A stretch of DNA of 64,000 nt, from assembly GCF_002993325.1 (NCBI RefSeq), contig NZ_PVNO01000025.1:124001-188000 (forward strand), given 5' to 3'. The notes beneath the pieces are model-generated. The model had not been told where the DNA came from, made no database searches, and worked only from the letters and a program-made list of their open reading frames with translations. Shown here one piece after another: positions 28,784-38,346 of the stretch; the first letter of the stretch is position 1, and each line of letters begins with the position of its first letter. Origin of the DNA: Alteromonas gracilis. Lineage in GTDB: Bacteria; Pseudomonadota; Gammaproteobacteria; Enterobacterales; Alteromonadaceae. The translations under genes were made by a program, and so were the position numbers.

Positions 28784-30499
28784 TTATTCGTCTGCAGACG
28801 GGCGGTTGTAACGTCTTACTTGCACTACAAACCCAAATAAGGGGTGGTCAAAATAATGCAGTTGGGTGCTTATTATCCGCCGTTGTTCAATCAGCGGTAC
28901 CGACACCAGCTTATATGCTTGGCCTTCAGAATGAGTAGCCGCGCTGTCTTTTTCATTGCTAACGTTATTAGTGCTGGCATCTTCGTTGCCAAATTCGTTG
29001 CCAAATTCGTTGCTAAAGTAGTGCAAAGGTACAGGCTGTCGATAATACATCTCGCTGTCCACGTGAAGATAAGGCACCCGATTAATGTATTTAAGAAAAA
29101 CTTTTATTGTGCCGTCTATTTCCCAGATGGGCGTTCTGAACGCTACATCGCTTACGCCATCCTCGTCTTGCTCTACAATGAGTGGCGTATCTAGTGCTTT
29201 GAAATCGTCAAAGGATATAGGAGATGGATTCGCTAGGCGCATTTCAAGATCTGTAAAAATATCTGAAACGGCGAGCAATTCCGAATTGCTTGGCTTCTGC
29301 ACCTGCGTGTCATCGCTCGCGAAACGTTGAACACTTCTAGTATCAGCGGGTTCTTCTGCGCTGTCTAGAATGAATGCTTCGCTTACGCCGCCGATACTGG
29401 TGTCGCTATCAAGAGAGGCTTCCTCATTTGACGCTAACTGCATTGAAGGTTGGTTTGACGCTTCGCGTAATAACGCGCTTTGCATTTGCGCGCGCATTTC
29501 GCCATCAAGAGTAAACTGCTGTGCATAGTTTTGACCGCCGTAAACACGTACGTCAAACGCCTTGTTTTTACCAAACATCACAGGCTGTCGCCATGTGGCG
29601 TGAAATAAACGTTCTAAATCGCGACTGGAGCGAATTTGGCGAGAAATCGACGACAAAGCTTGCTCGTTACTGGTGAGCAAGTGTGCTTTCGATGCTAGCG
29701 GCCAGTCGTGACCTTCTATTATGATAGGTAGGCTAGCGGGGGCAGGCATGCGGTTATCAGGTTTATTTACTTTCCAAACAATAGCGGGTTGCAGCGTGCT
29801 GCTGGCAGCAGAAGGTAAAGCGGCATTATCGTTCTTACCCATCTTCGAGGCCGCCGACGCAACGATTGCTGTAGTAATTTCAGCGCTAAGCCAAGGCTTA
29901 TCTTCCTCGCAGTATTTAAAAGCGGGAACGCTAATTGGCGTTGCACGCTTAACCCCAAAAAACGACGTCCAATAACCCGCTATGGTCTGGGCATCGGGGG
30001 CTAGGGTGATATCGTCGATAATGCCGTTTTCCGTCACCTCACTAGTCAATGCATCAGTATCACTGAACCCATCGGTTTCTTTATCTGATGGCACAGAATA
30101 AGATTCTTGTTGAGGCGGGTTCTGTTGCCAATCAATCTCTTGTGGCGTAAGTGATTTAGGCAGCGATAAAAAATCTACATCGCTTGATGGAACGGCAAAC
30201 AAGGTATCATCTGGCCATTTTATGCTGTTGTCAGCATCGCAAACGGATAAGCCTTGTTTTAAATAACTAATATCTGGCGCGATAATCTCGCTGATAAGGT
30301 CTGCTTGAGCCCGCGGCGCCGATAAATTATCTGCAAGCGAAAATTGTTCTTCCAGCTCGGTAAGCGCAACATTACGCTTAAATGCAATGACTTCCACATC
30401 AAACCACCAATCGTCGTTAGCAAGGGCGGTGATTGACACAGTATTTAAAAAAACGGCGCTTATGGATGCGACTAACGGGCACCAGCGGGATAACTTCAT
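28784..30499 (-). CDS. csiV: CsiV family protein
   Basis: About 571 residues from the ATG at 30499 (a longer frame opens at 30544). A signal peptide ends at ALA-N. The mature N-terminus WWFDVEVIAFKRN and the C-terminal VFLKYINRVPYLHVDSEM plus LVSVPLIEQRRIISTQLHYFDHPLFGFVVQVRRY match the CsiV family, periplasmic peptidoglycan-associated proteins described in Vibrio as needed for cell shape under D-amino acid stress. It directly follows mfd (1-base gap), as in other gammaproteobacteria. The central region is acidic, low-complexity and likely disordered. Near residue 520 the peptide NEFG is repeated by 12-bp duplications. Confidence 0.8.
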   Translation of the reverse strand: MKLSRWCPLVASISAVFLNTVSITALANDDWWFDVEVIAFKRNVALTELEEQFSLADNLSAPRAQADLISEIIAPDISYLKQGLSVCDADNSIKWPDDTLFAVPSSDVDFLSLPKSLTPQEIDWQQNPPQQESYSVPSDKETDGFSDTDALTSEVTENGIIDDITLAPDAQTIAGYWTSFFGVKRATPISVPAFKYCEEDKPWLSAEITTAIVASAASKMGKNDNAALPSAASSTLQPAIVWKVNKPDNRMPAPASLPIIIEGHDWPLASKAHLLTSNEQALSSISRQIRSSRDLERLFHATWRQPVMFGKNKAFDVRVYGGQNYAQQFTLDGEMRAQMQSALLREASNQPSMQLASNEEASLDSDTSIGGVSEAFILDSAEEPADTRSVQRFASDDTQVQKPSNSELLAVSDIFTDLEMRLANPSPISFDDFKALDTPLIVEQDEDGVSDVAFRTPIWEIDGTIKVFLKYINRVPYLHVDSEMYYRQPVPLHYFSNEFGNEFGNEDASTNNVSNEKDSAATHSEGQAYKLVSVPLIEQRRIISTQLHYFDHPLFGFVVQVRRYNRPSADE

Positions 30500-30500
30500 G

Positions 30501-33500
30501 TTATCGCGACTCCTTTGCAAAATCGGCAATAATATCGCTAACAAACGCGAGGCGCTCTTTAGCTGTTTCGGTCTTCTTCACCAAGCGAAGCTTTTGGCTA
30601 CCTTCAAACTTGAACGTGTTTGGTTTGGTTTGAACAAGGCTAATGATATAGCCAGGGTTGACCTTAGTGGTTTCTTTAAACTCTATGGTACCGCCTTGTG
30701 CCGACAAGTCTACTTTTAGAATGCCAAGTGCCTGTGCTTTTAGTTTAATTTCAGCCACTTCAATTAAGTTTTTAGCCGGTTCTGGCAATAAGCCGAAGCG
30801 GTCAATGCACTCTACTTGGAATTCATCAATATCGTCTTGCGTTGTGCAGCTTGCTAGGCGCTTATAAAGCGAAAGGCGCGTATTTACGTCGGCAATATAA
30901 TCCTCAGGCAGCAATGCCGGAATACGCAGCTCTACCTCGGTATGGTCCGATGTGGCGTCTTCTAGCGATGGCTCTCTACCATCTTTCAGCGCGTTAACGG
31001 CTTTGTCTAGCATATCCATATACAGGCTAAATCCAATGCTGGCTATCTGACCGGACTGATCGTCTCCTAATAACTCGCCGGCGCCTCGTATCTCTAAATC
31101 ATGGGTAGCAAGGGCAAAACCTGCACCTAAGTCTTCTAGCTGTGATATGGCTTCTAAGCGTTTAACGGCATCTTTTGTCATTCGCTTTGGATGTGGCGTT
31201 AACAAATAGGCGTAGGCTTGGTGGTGAGAGCGTCCCACACGACCACGCAATTGGTGTAGCTGTGCCAGACCTAAATGGTCGGCTCTATCCATGATAATAG
31301 TGTTAGCGCTAGGTACGTCAATACCCGTTTCAATAATGGTTGTACATACCAATACGTTGTAACGCTGATGGTAGAAATCGCTCATCACCGCTTCTAGATC
31401 GCGCTCGCGCATTTGACCGTGGCCCATTGCAATACGCGCTTCAGGCACAATATCTGCAATTTCTTCCACAGTTCGTGCAATGCTTTCCACTTCGTTATGA
31501 AGGAAGTAAACCTGACCGCCGCGCAGTATTTCACGCATTATTGCCTCGCGGATCACTGCCTTGTTGCGCTGTTGCACAAAGGTTTTAATAGAAAGGCGAC
31601 GGGCTGGTGCGGTAGCGATAATAGATAAATCGCGCATGCCAGACAGCGCCATGTTCAGCGTGCGTGGAATAGGCGTGGCGGTTAGCGTAAGAATATCTAC
31701 ATCGGCGCGAAGGGACTTAAGTTTCTCTTTTTGACGCACGCCAAAGCGGTGCTCTTCGTCAATAATTACAAGGCCCAAATCCTTGTATTTAATATCGCTA
31801 GACAGCAGTTTATGTGTGCCTACAACGATGTCGACTTTACCTTCACCAATGCGCTCTACCACCGACTTCTGCGCTTTACCGCTTACAAAGCGGCTCATTA
31901 CCTCAATTTCAAAAGGCCATGCGGCGAAGCGATCTTTAAAGTTCTCGTAATGCTGCTGCGCAAGCAAGGTGGTAGGTACTAATATTGCTACCTGTTTACC
32001 GGCATTTGCGGCAAGGAAGGCTGCTCGCATAGCAACTTCGGTTTTACCGAAGCCTACATCACCGCACACCAAACGGTCCATCGCCGATGGACTGCCCATG
32101 TCGTGCATAACCGCAGCAATCGCTTGTGCTTGGTCGGGCGTTTCTTCAAACGGAAAACTGTCTGAAAAGGCTTGGTAGTCATCCCAGTTTATGTTGTAAG
32201 CAAAGCCAGGCTTTGCAGCGCGACGGGCGTACACATCTAGCAGTTCTGCAGCCACGTCTCTAACTTTCTCAGCTGCTTTTTGCTTTGCTTTTGTCCATGC
32301 ATCGGAACCTAACGAGCTAACAGGCGCGCTATCGGCATCGCCGCCGGTATAGCGAGAGATCAGGTGTAGCGACGCAACGGGGACGTATAATTTTGATTGC
32401 TTGGCGTATTCAATGCACAAATACTCGGTGGTGACGCCGCCCGCATCCAAGGTTTGAAGCCCTAAATAGCGCCCAACACCGTGGTCGAGGTGCACCACAG
32501 GCTGACCGATAGAAAGCTCGGCTAAGTTGCGGATAATAGCGCTTTCGTCAGTGGCGGAACGCTTATCGCGAAGGCGTCGCTGACTTACTTTCTGCCCGAG
32601 TAGTTCGGCTTCGGTGATAAACAGCAGCTCACCTTCAGATGTCTGCCAGCGAAAGCTGTTATCAACCATGCCAACCGTAATACCAACACTGTCGTGGCTT
32701 GCAATAAAATCACTGAAGCTATCGACAATCTTCGGTTTTATGCCGGCTTTGGCCAGCACGGTAAGGAGCCCTTCTCGACGACCTTGAGTTTCGGCACAAA
32801 ACAGTACTTTCGCCCCGTTGTCGGTAGCGTGATTAACGGTTTTAATGAGTTGCTCGGCAGGGACTTTTTTCTGCGAATTGATTGCAATGTCATCGAGTTT
32901 TGCGCACTGCAGATTGGTAGAGCCTGATTTTTCTTCAAGCACTTGGCTTGATAGCGAGGCGCGAGGCCATTGCTTGATGGCACCGAATAATTCGTTAATA
33001 GGCAGGAACAGCTCATCAGGAGCAAGTAGAGGGCGCGCTAAATTGTAACGGTATTGCTCGTAGCGCTCTTGCACATCGGCCCAGAAAAACTCGCTGGCGT
33101 CTTGTACGTCACCGTGGAGTAAAAGCAAACTTTTAGGGTGGAGGTAGTCAAATAATGTTGCCGTTTTTTCGAAGAATAGGGGAAGATAATACTCCACACC
33201 ACTTGGCATTGTGCCTTTGCTTACCTGCGAAAATACGCTTTCAGAGGCGTTATTCGCATCGAATTTTTTCAGAAACTGCTGACGAAAAAGAGTGATGGCG
33301 TCTTTGTCTGTTGGAAATTCGCGCGCGGGTAACAGGCGAATTTCGTTGACCGCTTCGCCAGAACGCTGAGTTTCGGTATCGAAATAACGAATAGAATCAA
33401 TTTCGTCGTCGAACAAATCGATACGAAACGGCTGGTCACTTCCCATTGGGAATAAGTCGATGATGCTGCCGCGAACCGAGAACTCGCTGTGGCTCATTAC

Positions 33501-33998
33501 TTGGCTTACGTGTAAGTAGCCTGCTTGCTCTAAGTTTCGTCTGAACTGGTCTCTGTCTAGCGTTTGACCTTTATTTAGCATAAGTAAATATTTTGCTAAA
33601 TAATCAGTGGGCGCAAGGCGCTGCATGAGGGTATTAACGGGAACGATGAAGATACCGTCTACTTGTTGCGTAAAGCGAAACAGAGTTTCAAGACGCTGCG
33701 ATACAATATCCTGATGAGGAGAAAATGAATCATAAGGCAGCGTTTCCCAGTCAGGGAACAGCGTAATAGGCGTATTTTTTGTATCGTCGCTTAGGAAAAA
33801 CGCAATTTCTTTTTCAAGCTTCATGGCCGAGGGCGTGTCGGCGGTGATCAGAACTATAGGGCCTTTGTATTGGCTAAGTGCTTGGCTGATACATAGCGCA
33901 GCACTGCTGCCTTGAAGTTGGCCCCAGTGTTTGTGATCTTGTGATGAGGCTTCTTTTTTAGGCGCAGGTAATGGTAGCGATAATAAAGTGGCAGTCAT
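30501..33998 (-). CDS. mfd: Transcription-repair coupling factor Mfd
   Basis: 1165 residues (E. coli 1148). UvrB-homology domains at the N-terminus, the RNA polymerase interaction domain around residues 490-560 (GQPVVHLDHGVGRYLGLQ), then the RecG-like translocase with Walker A GDVGFGKTEV, IIDEEHRFGV (motif II), TLTATPIPRTLNMALSG, and QLRGRVGRS. The C-terminal TRCF domain follows. It displaces RNA polymerase stalled at lesions and recruits UvrA. It shares a transcript with csiV. Confidence 0.98.
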   Translation of the reverse strand: MTATLLSLPLPAPKKEASSQDHKHWGQLQGSSAALCISQALSQYKGPIVLITADTPSAMKLEKEIAFFLSDDTKNTPITLFPDWETLPYDSFSPHQDIVSQRLETLFRFTQQVDGIFIVPVNTLMQRLAPTDYLAKYLLMLNKGQTLDRDQFRRNLEQAGYLHVSQVMSHSEFSVRGSIIDLFPMGSDQPFRIDLFDDEIDSIRYFDTETQRSGEAVNEIRLLPAREFPTDKDAITLFRQQFLKKFDANNASESVFSQVSKGTMPSGVEYYLPLFFEKTATLFDYLHPKSLLLLHGDVQDASEFFWADVQERYEQYRYNLARPLLAPDELFLPINELFGAIKQWPRASLSSQVLEEKSGSTNLQCAKLDDIAINSQKKVPAEQLIKTVNHATDNGAKVLFCAETQGRREGLLTVLAKAGIKPKIVDSFSDFIASHDSVGITVGMVDNSFRWQTSEGELLFITEAELLGQKVSQRRLRDKRSATDESAIIRNLAELSIGQPVVHLDHGVGRYLGLQTLDAGGVTTEYLCIEYAKQSKLYVPVASLHLISRYTGGDADSAPVSSLGSDAWTKAKQKAAEKVRDVAAELLDVYARRAAKPGFAYNINWDDYQAFSDSFPFEETPDQAQAIAAVMHDMGSPSAMDRLVCGDVGFGKTEVAMRAAFLAANAGKQVAILVPTTLLAQQHYENFKDRFAAWPFEIEVMSRFVSGKAQKSVVERIGEGKVDIVVGTHKLLSSDIKYKDLGLVIIDEEHRFGVRQKEKLKSLRADVDILTLTATPIPRTLNMALSGMRDLSIIATAPARRLSIKTFVQQRNKAVIREAIMREILRGGQVYFLHNEVESIARTVEEIADIVPEARIAMGHGQMRERDLEAVMSDFYHQRYNVLVCTTIIETGIDVPSANTIIMDRADHLGLAQLHQLRGRVGRSHHQAYAYLLTPHPKRMTKDAVKRLEAISQLEDLGAGFALATHDLEIRGAGELLGDDQSGQIASIGFSLYMDMLDKAVNALKDGREPSLEDATSDHTEVELRIPALLPEDYIADVNTRLSLYKRLASCTTQDDIDEFQVECIDRFGLLPEPAKNLIEVAEIKLKAQALGILKVDLSAQGGTIEFKETTKVNPGYIISLVQTKPNTFKFEGSQKLRLVKKTETAKERLAFVSDIIADFAKESR

Positions 33999-34059
33999 GA
34001 CGTCCTGTTTTTTACATGCAAGTTTGATTTTACGGCTTATATACTGATGCGAAGGCCTT

Positions 34060-34659
34060 TTAGGATCCCGCTTTTCTTTCTTTCGACCGTTTTCTTAGCT
34101 GTTGGGTTTGAATGTGCAAACTTGCTCGAACCAAAAGCTCCTGATCTTGCTCTCGTATCGAATTAAAAATGAAAGCAATATGGTAGCTATCTTCAACCTG
34201 CTCGCAAGTAATAACTTCGCCATAACAAAAAATAGCTGCGGCTTCGGCATCAAGGAAAAGCTTAAGTTCAGCTTTAGTACCTACGTCCATTGCCTCTTTG
34301 GAGTCGATTATCACACCGCCACCACCTAATTTTACCGTTTTAAAGCGGTGCTCTGGCTCATCTTGCTGGTGCAGGACAAATGACATCATCAGATCTATTT
34401 TTCTTGATTGATGATTTAGGTATTCAGCCAAGGTTTCAGCATGATCGCCAAGATTTCGTAGCGGTCGAATTGCTTGGGCTTCCAATGCTGCCATTTCGCT
34501 AGCAATACGAAAGGCATAGGGCATTGAGTCTTCCAGTGCATCCTCATCGGGTACGATTTCATCCATACCTAAAGGACGCACGTTTGCATTAATACAATGC
34601 GCTATTGAGAAGTATTCATCGAATTGGGCTTGTTTTTGTTCTAGGCTTTGTTCGCTCAC
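34060..34659 (-). CDS. PilZ domain protein
   Basis: 199 residues. The N-terminal half is helical and acidic. From about residue 100 a PilZ-type beta-barrel is suggested by RFKTVKLGGGGVIIDSKE, then GTKAELKLFLDAEAAAIFCYGEV and YHIAFIFNSI; the classical RxxxR and DxSxxG c-di-GMP motifs are only partly kept (IIDSK). A PilZ gene next to mfd and lolC is a recurrent arrangement in Alteromonadales as I know it. It could be a c-di-GMP receptor or a degenerate non-binding PilZ. Its promoter lies in the region shared with lolC. Confidence 0.65.
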   Translation of the reverse strand: MSEQSLEQKQAQFDEYFSIAHCINANVRPLGMDEIVPDEDALEDSMPYAFRIASEMAALEAQAIRPLRNLGDHAETLAEYLNHQSRKIDLMMSFVLHQQDEPEHRFKTVKLGGGGVIIDSKEAMDVGTKAELKLFLDAEAAAIFCYGEVITCEQVEDSYHIAFIFNSIREQDQELLVRASLHIQTQQLRKRSKERKAGS

Positions 34660-34833
34660 ATCATTCCTCTGCCACTAATTCTTGTGCAGCCAGTAGCTTA
34701 CACGTAGTATAGCCACTTTACTATTTTGGGCTTAGCCCGTCATCTCGCCTTTGGGCTACTTATCTGAATTTTTCATTCGTTAAGCATAGCCAAACGTGGG
34801 GCAGATTACCGTATTACTGAAAAGCAAGGCGCT

Positions 34834-36246
34834 ATGTTTTATCCTCTTTCTGCATTCATTGCCTATCGTTATGCCAAATCTAGCAAACAAAGCCAAACCA
34901 GTTTTGTCTCTTTTATCAATCGATTTTCGGTAGCCGGCATCGCGCTGGGGCTGATGGCCCTTATCATTGTAGTATCGGTAATGAACGGCTTAGAAGGGCA
35001 GTTGAAACAACGCATTTTAGGCATAGTGCCCCATATCGAAATTACAAAGACACCCACTTCAAATAACGAACTTAGCAAGACACCCACGCAAAAAAGTTCA
35101 GCCGAAAGTAACTCTCTTAAAGTTACAAAGACATCCACTGCAACAGCGAAAACTAACGAGACGAAAACTAACGAGACACCCACGTTTAATACGGGAAGTC
35201 GTAGCGAGACACCCAATAAAAACGTGCCACAAAAGCAGTACGTTACTTTAGATGAAATTAGCAAGACACCCATCGTTGGTGTTGTAGCCAGCATGGCTTA
35301 TCGAGAAGCGGAAGCCGTTGTGCAATCTCGCTCTGAACTGAGAGGTGTGCAAGTACACGGTGTGGAACCTGGGGTGATGCTGGAGCATACCTTGGTTGCA
35401 AGCCATATGGAGCAAGGGCGATTTGACGACTTAAAGGAAGGTAGTTTTGCCGCAATAATTGGTCGTGCGCTTGCTATTAAATTGGATGTAAGAGTGGGTG
35501 ATAGATTACGTGTTATGGTGGCCGGGGCGAGTGTTTATACGCCTTTCGGTCGCATGCCCAGTCAGCGACTTGTTACTTTAGTGGGTGTCTTCGATATGGG
35601 GTCGCAAATGGACGATAAGGTGATGTACATGAACCTGACCGACGTTAACCGTTTAATGCGCGATCCTAAAGGAAATGGGCAGTCACTTCGCCTCTTCCTA
35701 AATGATGCATTTAATTACCTGTCGGTTGTGAACTATCTCACTGATACGATGGGTGTCTCTGCAAGCAACGTTAAAACCTGGCGTGAACGACAAGGGCCGT
35801 TATTTGATGCAGTTAAGATGGAGAAGAACATGATGACACTCATGCTGTTACTCATCATCGCCGTGGCGGCGTTTAATATTGTTTCTGCTTTGGTGATGGT
35901 AGTAACCGAAAAGCAGGGAGATATTGCAGTGCTTCAAACGCAGGGGATGCTGCCTAGAACCATTATGTGGATCTTTGTGCTTAACGGGCTGTTTAATGGC
36001 GTAAAAGGTGCGGGTATAGGCCTTATTGTTGGCATCGTCGTGACCTTACAGTTGAATAACTTCTTTGATTTGATTGGTTCGCCGCTGGCGTTAGCTGCAG
36101 ATGGGAGAGGCTTGCCTGTAGAAATGGATGTAGTACAAATTGTAAGTATTACGTTGCTCTCTTTGCTGCTTTGCGTGCTAGCCAGTATATACCCAGCGCG
36201 AAAAGCGATGAAAATTGCGCCTTCACAAGCGCTTCAAAACGAATAA
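34834..36246 (+). CDS. lolC: Lipoprotein-releasing ABC transporter permease LolC/LolE, with repeat-bearing insertion
   Basis: 470 residues versus about 400 for the family. TM1 (GIALGLMALIIVVSVMNGLEGQLKQRIL) precedes the periplasmic domain, and three C-terminal TM helices include the FtsX-like region MMTLMLLLIIAVAAFNIVSALVMVV. LolCDE extracts lipoproteins from the inner membrane. Residues about 71-146 form a low-complexity Thr/Lys/Asn/Ser insertion just after GIVPHIEI, where homologues are short. It is made of repeated KTPT-type peptides encoded by copies of the GACACCCA repeat. No lolD or lolE follows; the next gene is a phosphoribosyltransferase, so the ATPase must be encoded elsewhere. Confidence 0.88.
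   Translation: MFYPLSAFIAYRYAKSSKQSQTSFVSFINRFSVAGIALGLMALIIVVSVMNGLEGQLKQRILGIVPHIEITKTPTSNNELSKTPTQKSSAESNSLKVTKTSTATAKTNETKTNETPTFNTGSRSETPNKNVPQKQYVTLDEISKTPIVGVVASMAYREAEAVVQSRSELRGVQVHGVEPGVMLEHTLVASHMEQGRFDDLKEGSFAAIIGRALAIKLDVRVGDRLRVMVAGASVYTPFGRMPSQRLVTLVGVFDMGSQMDDKVMYMNLTDVNRLMRDPKGNGQSLRLFLNDAFNYLSVVNYLTDTMGVSASNVKTWRERQGPLFDAVKMEKNMMTLMLLLIIAVAAFNIVSALVMVVTEKQGDIAVLQTQGMLPRTIMWIFVLNGLFNGVKGAGIGLIVGIVVTLQLNNFFDLIGSPLALAADGRGLPVEMDVVQIVSITLLSLLLCVLASIYPARKAMKIAPSQALQNE
35049..35272 (+). repeat. GACACCCA repeat cluster inside lolC
   Basis: Exact cores at 35049, 35079, 35175, 35208 and 35265 and a GACATCCA variant at 35130, all on the + strand and all in the same frame (AAG/GAG ACA CCC A). 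Extended contexts TTACAAAGACACCCA and TTAGCAAGACACCCA occur. Spacings are 30-57 bases or small multiples. The cluster coincides exactly with the extra segment of the protein. Confidence 0.9.
35582..35757 (-). repeat. Two minus-oriented GACACCCA cores in lolC
   Basis: TGGGTGTC occurs at 35582-35589 (coding LVGVFD) and 35750-35757 (coding MGVS). The first lies in a conserved-looking protein segment, so it could be coincidental codon use. Confidence 0.6.
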
Positions 36247-36323
36247 TTCCTTGAATTAGCCGTGCAAATTAGTGCGAAATTCACTATACTCGCGGTCTTT
36301 TAAATTTTGCCCAGTGAGACGTC

Positions 36324-36893
36324 ATGAACAAGAATTTTATCACCTCGCAATCGCTTCTACAGGATTCCTTTCGCTTAGCGGCAAAGGTGTATGAAGACGG
36401 CTTCCGCCCTGACTTTATTATTGGTATTTGGCGTGGTGGTGCTCCAATCGGTATCGCGGTTCAAGAGTTCTTTGAGTTTAAGAACACGTCGACCGACCAT
36501 ATTGCTGTGCGTACATCGTCTTACTACGGTATCAACAAGCAATCAAAAGAAATTCGTGTTCACGGTTTGCACTATTTGGTAGAAAATGCGAACGCAGACG
36601 ACAAACTATTGATTGTTGACGATGTTTTCGATTCAGGCCGAAGCGTTGATGCGCTAATTAAGCAAATTAACAAGCTTATGCGTTTGAACATGCCTAAAGA
36701 CATTCGTATCGCATGCCCTTGGTACAAGCCTCAAAATAACACCACTGATATCGTACCTGACTACTACGTTAACGAAAGCGACGAGTGGCTTGTGTTTCCA
36801 CATGAAATTGCGGGGCTAACGGAAGAAGAAATCCGCGAAGGGAAAGGCGAACTTTCTGACGTTATGGACATTTTGTTTGATAAAAAGTCTTAA
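36324..36893 (+). CDS. Phosphoribosyltransferase (hypoxanthine/xanthine type)
   Basis: 189 residues with a type I PRTase fold. The PRPP-binding loop is LLIVDDVFDSGRSVDAL near residue 95 and the pyrophosphate loop GIWRGGAPIGIAVQEF near residue 33. Such enzymes salvage purine bases to nucleotides. The C-terminal WLVFPHEI is typical of the family that includes Xpt/Gpt-like and Hpt-like proteins; the exact base is uncertain. It is 77 bases downstream of lolC and ends in a clear terminator. Confidence 0.82.
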   Translation: MNKNFITSQSLLQDSFRLAAKVYEDGFRPDFIIGIWRGGAPIGIAVQEFFEFKNTSTDHIAVRTSSYYGINKQSKEIRVHGLHYLVENANADDKLLIVDDVFDSGRSVDALIKQINKLMRLNMPKDIRIACPWYKPQNNTTDIVPDYYVNESDEWLVFPHEIAGLTEEEIREGKGELSDVMDILFDKKS

Positions 36894-36906
36894 AGAATTA
36901 AGTTTT

Positions 36907-38346
36907 CTAGCTTGATGTATTAGAGCCGCACGTTTGTGCGGTTTTTTTATATTCATTCACGGCTGGGAAAGAAAGGGTAAAGGTAGTGCCAACGTTCACC
37001 TCGCTGTCAACGCTAATGGTTCCTCCCATTGCTTCTACGATAGAAAATGAAATATAAAGCCCTAACCCTGTCCCTTTGCCAATAGGTTTGGTCGTGTAAA
37101 AGGGCTCAAACATTTTTTGAAGCGCGTGTTGTTCTATGCCACATCCTGTATCGGCTACGGTAATCACAACGCTTTCACTTTTGGTCTCGTTAAACGACTT
37201 GATAGTAAGCGAATCTCCCTCTTCCATCGCCTGCGCAGCATTTACGAAAAGGTTCACGAGTACCTGATTTAACTTGCCAGTTTTTCCTTGGATGGGTAAA
37301 ACATCCCCCAATTCTTGGTGGATTTTTATCCTATGCTTGAGTTCACTGTTTACCAATCTCAGTGCGTGGTTTACACAATCGTTAACGTCAATAGTTTCGT
37401 CATCAGAGATGTCGGCATCATGGGAGAACGAACGTAAACTTGTTATGATGTCTGTTACTCGGTTTAATCCATCTTCAGACTCGTTACAAATATCGTTAAT
37501 TTCATCTACTAACGACTCTAGTTTATGTTGTGCCTGCCAAGCTATGGCGTCGTTTTTTAGCTGGGCTCGCTCTTCCTCGCTTTCGCTTTTAGCTAGATTT
37601 TCTACAATACCTTGCATGTCGAGCAAAGCCGGGATCACATTTTTCAAAAAGTGAATGTTGCTGTTGATAAAGGCTATGGGATTATTGATTTCATGAGCGA
37701 CGCCCGCAGCTAAAAGGCCTAGTGAGGCCATTTTTTCAGAATCGATTAAGCTTTTTTCAACCTGCGCTTTTTCCTCTTTAAGCCTAACGGTTTCCAGCGC
37801 CATCATTTTTGCTTGCATGCCCATGGCAATTTGTTCTGTAAAGGTGCGATAGCGGTTAGCCATCTCTACATATTCTTGCGTGTAATACCCTAATGACTGA
37901 TGACAAAATACAATAACGGCTTGTTGTTGATGTACTTTAAACGGGCAGTAAAGCACTGAGGTAACGGGTGAGTCGAAAAGGGCGATATGTTCTTGCCACG
38001 TAGGCTGGTGCCTAATATTAAATAATGCAACTGGCGTACTTTTAACCGCGCGAGAAAGAGTGTCGTCTATGTTCCAGATGGTGTTTAGCAGCGGGCTGTG
38101 AGTGCTGTTAATACATCTCATCCGCTTTGGTCCATCGTTTTCAAGCACAAAGCACACTTCGTAATTATAAAGCCCTTTAAACACCTCAAACATTTTCATG
38201 TAAAGGTCTTGTTCATTTTCAGCCGTTAGCAAAGCATGAGTGCCTTCAAGCAAGGCGTCGGTTTCTTTTTTGTGCGCCTCAGCCTGCTGCTTTAGCCGAT
38301 AAACAAGAGCAAGGTCTTCTAAAACATTTTCGTAATCTCTATTCAT
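36907..38346 (-). CDS. Sensor histidine kinase
   Basis: 479 residues, no membrane segment, so probably cytoplasmic. Residues about 40-180 look like a GAF-type sensor domain; a coiled-coil (175-205) leads to the HisKA-type dimerisation helix LGLLAAGVAHEINNPIAFIN with the phospho-acceptor His218. The ATPase domain has VLVNLFVNAAQAM (N box), VADTGCGIEQHAL (G1), and GKGTGLGLYISFSIVEAMGG (G2). The start overlaps the stop of the FIST-protein gene by 4 bases, so FIST is likely the ligand sensor of this kinase. No response regulator gene is adjacent. Final codons overlap the facing terminator. Confidence 0.93.
   Translation of the reverse strand: MNRDYENVLEDLALVYRLKQQAEAHKKETDALLEGTHALLTAENEQDLYMKMFEVFKGLYNYEVCFVLENDGPKRMRCINSTHSPLLNTIWNIDDTLSRAVKSTPVALFNIRHQPTWQEHIALFDSPVTSVLYCPFKVHQQQAVIVFCHQSLGYYTQEYVEMANRYRTFTEQIAMGMQAKMMALETVRLKEEKAQVEKSLIDSEKMASLGLLAAGVAHEINNPIAFINSNIHFLKNVIPALLDMQGIVENLAKSESEEERAQLKNDAIAWQAQHKLESLVDEINDICNESEDGLNRVTDIITSLRSFSHDADISDDETIDVNDCVNHALRLVNSELKHRIKIHQELGDVLPIQGKTGKLNQVLVNLFVNAAQAMEEGDSLTIKSFNETKSESVVITVADTGCGIEQHALQKMFEPFYTTKPIGKGTGLGLYISFSIVEAMGGTISVDSEVNVGTTFTLSFPAVNEYKKTAQTCGSNTSS
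36926..36948 (+). terminator. Terminator of the phosphoribosyltransferase gene
   Basis: CCGCAC-GTTT-GTGCGG followed by seven T. It lies inside the last codons of the convergent histidine kinase gene, so the same bases serve as terminator and as coding sequence. Confidence 0.88.

Noticed and set aside
28984..29018. 12-bp repeats in csiV as part of the dispersed repeat family
   Set aside because: The repeated unit encodes NEFG and shares nothing with the GACACCCA core; it is a local in-frame duplication in a disordered region.
35582..35589. Repeat core in the LolC segment LVGVFD counted as a genuine element
   Set aside because: The segment looks like ordinary conserved family sequence, so the match could be coincidental codon use. 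It is included in the count but carries little weight.
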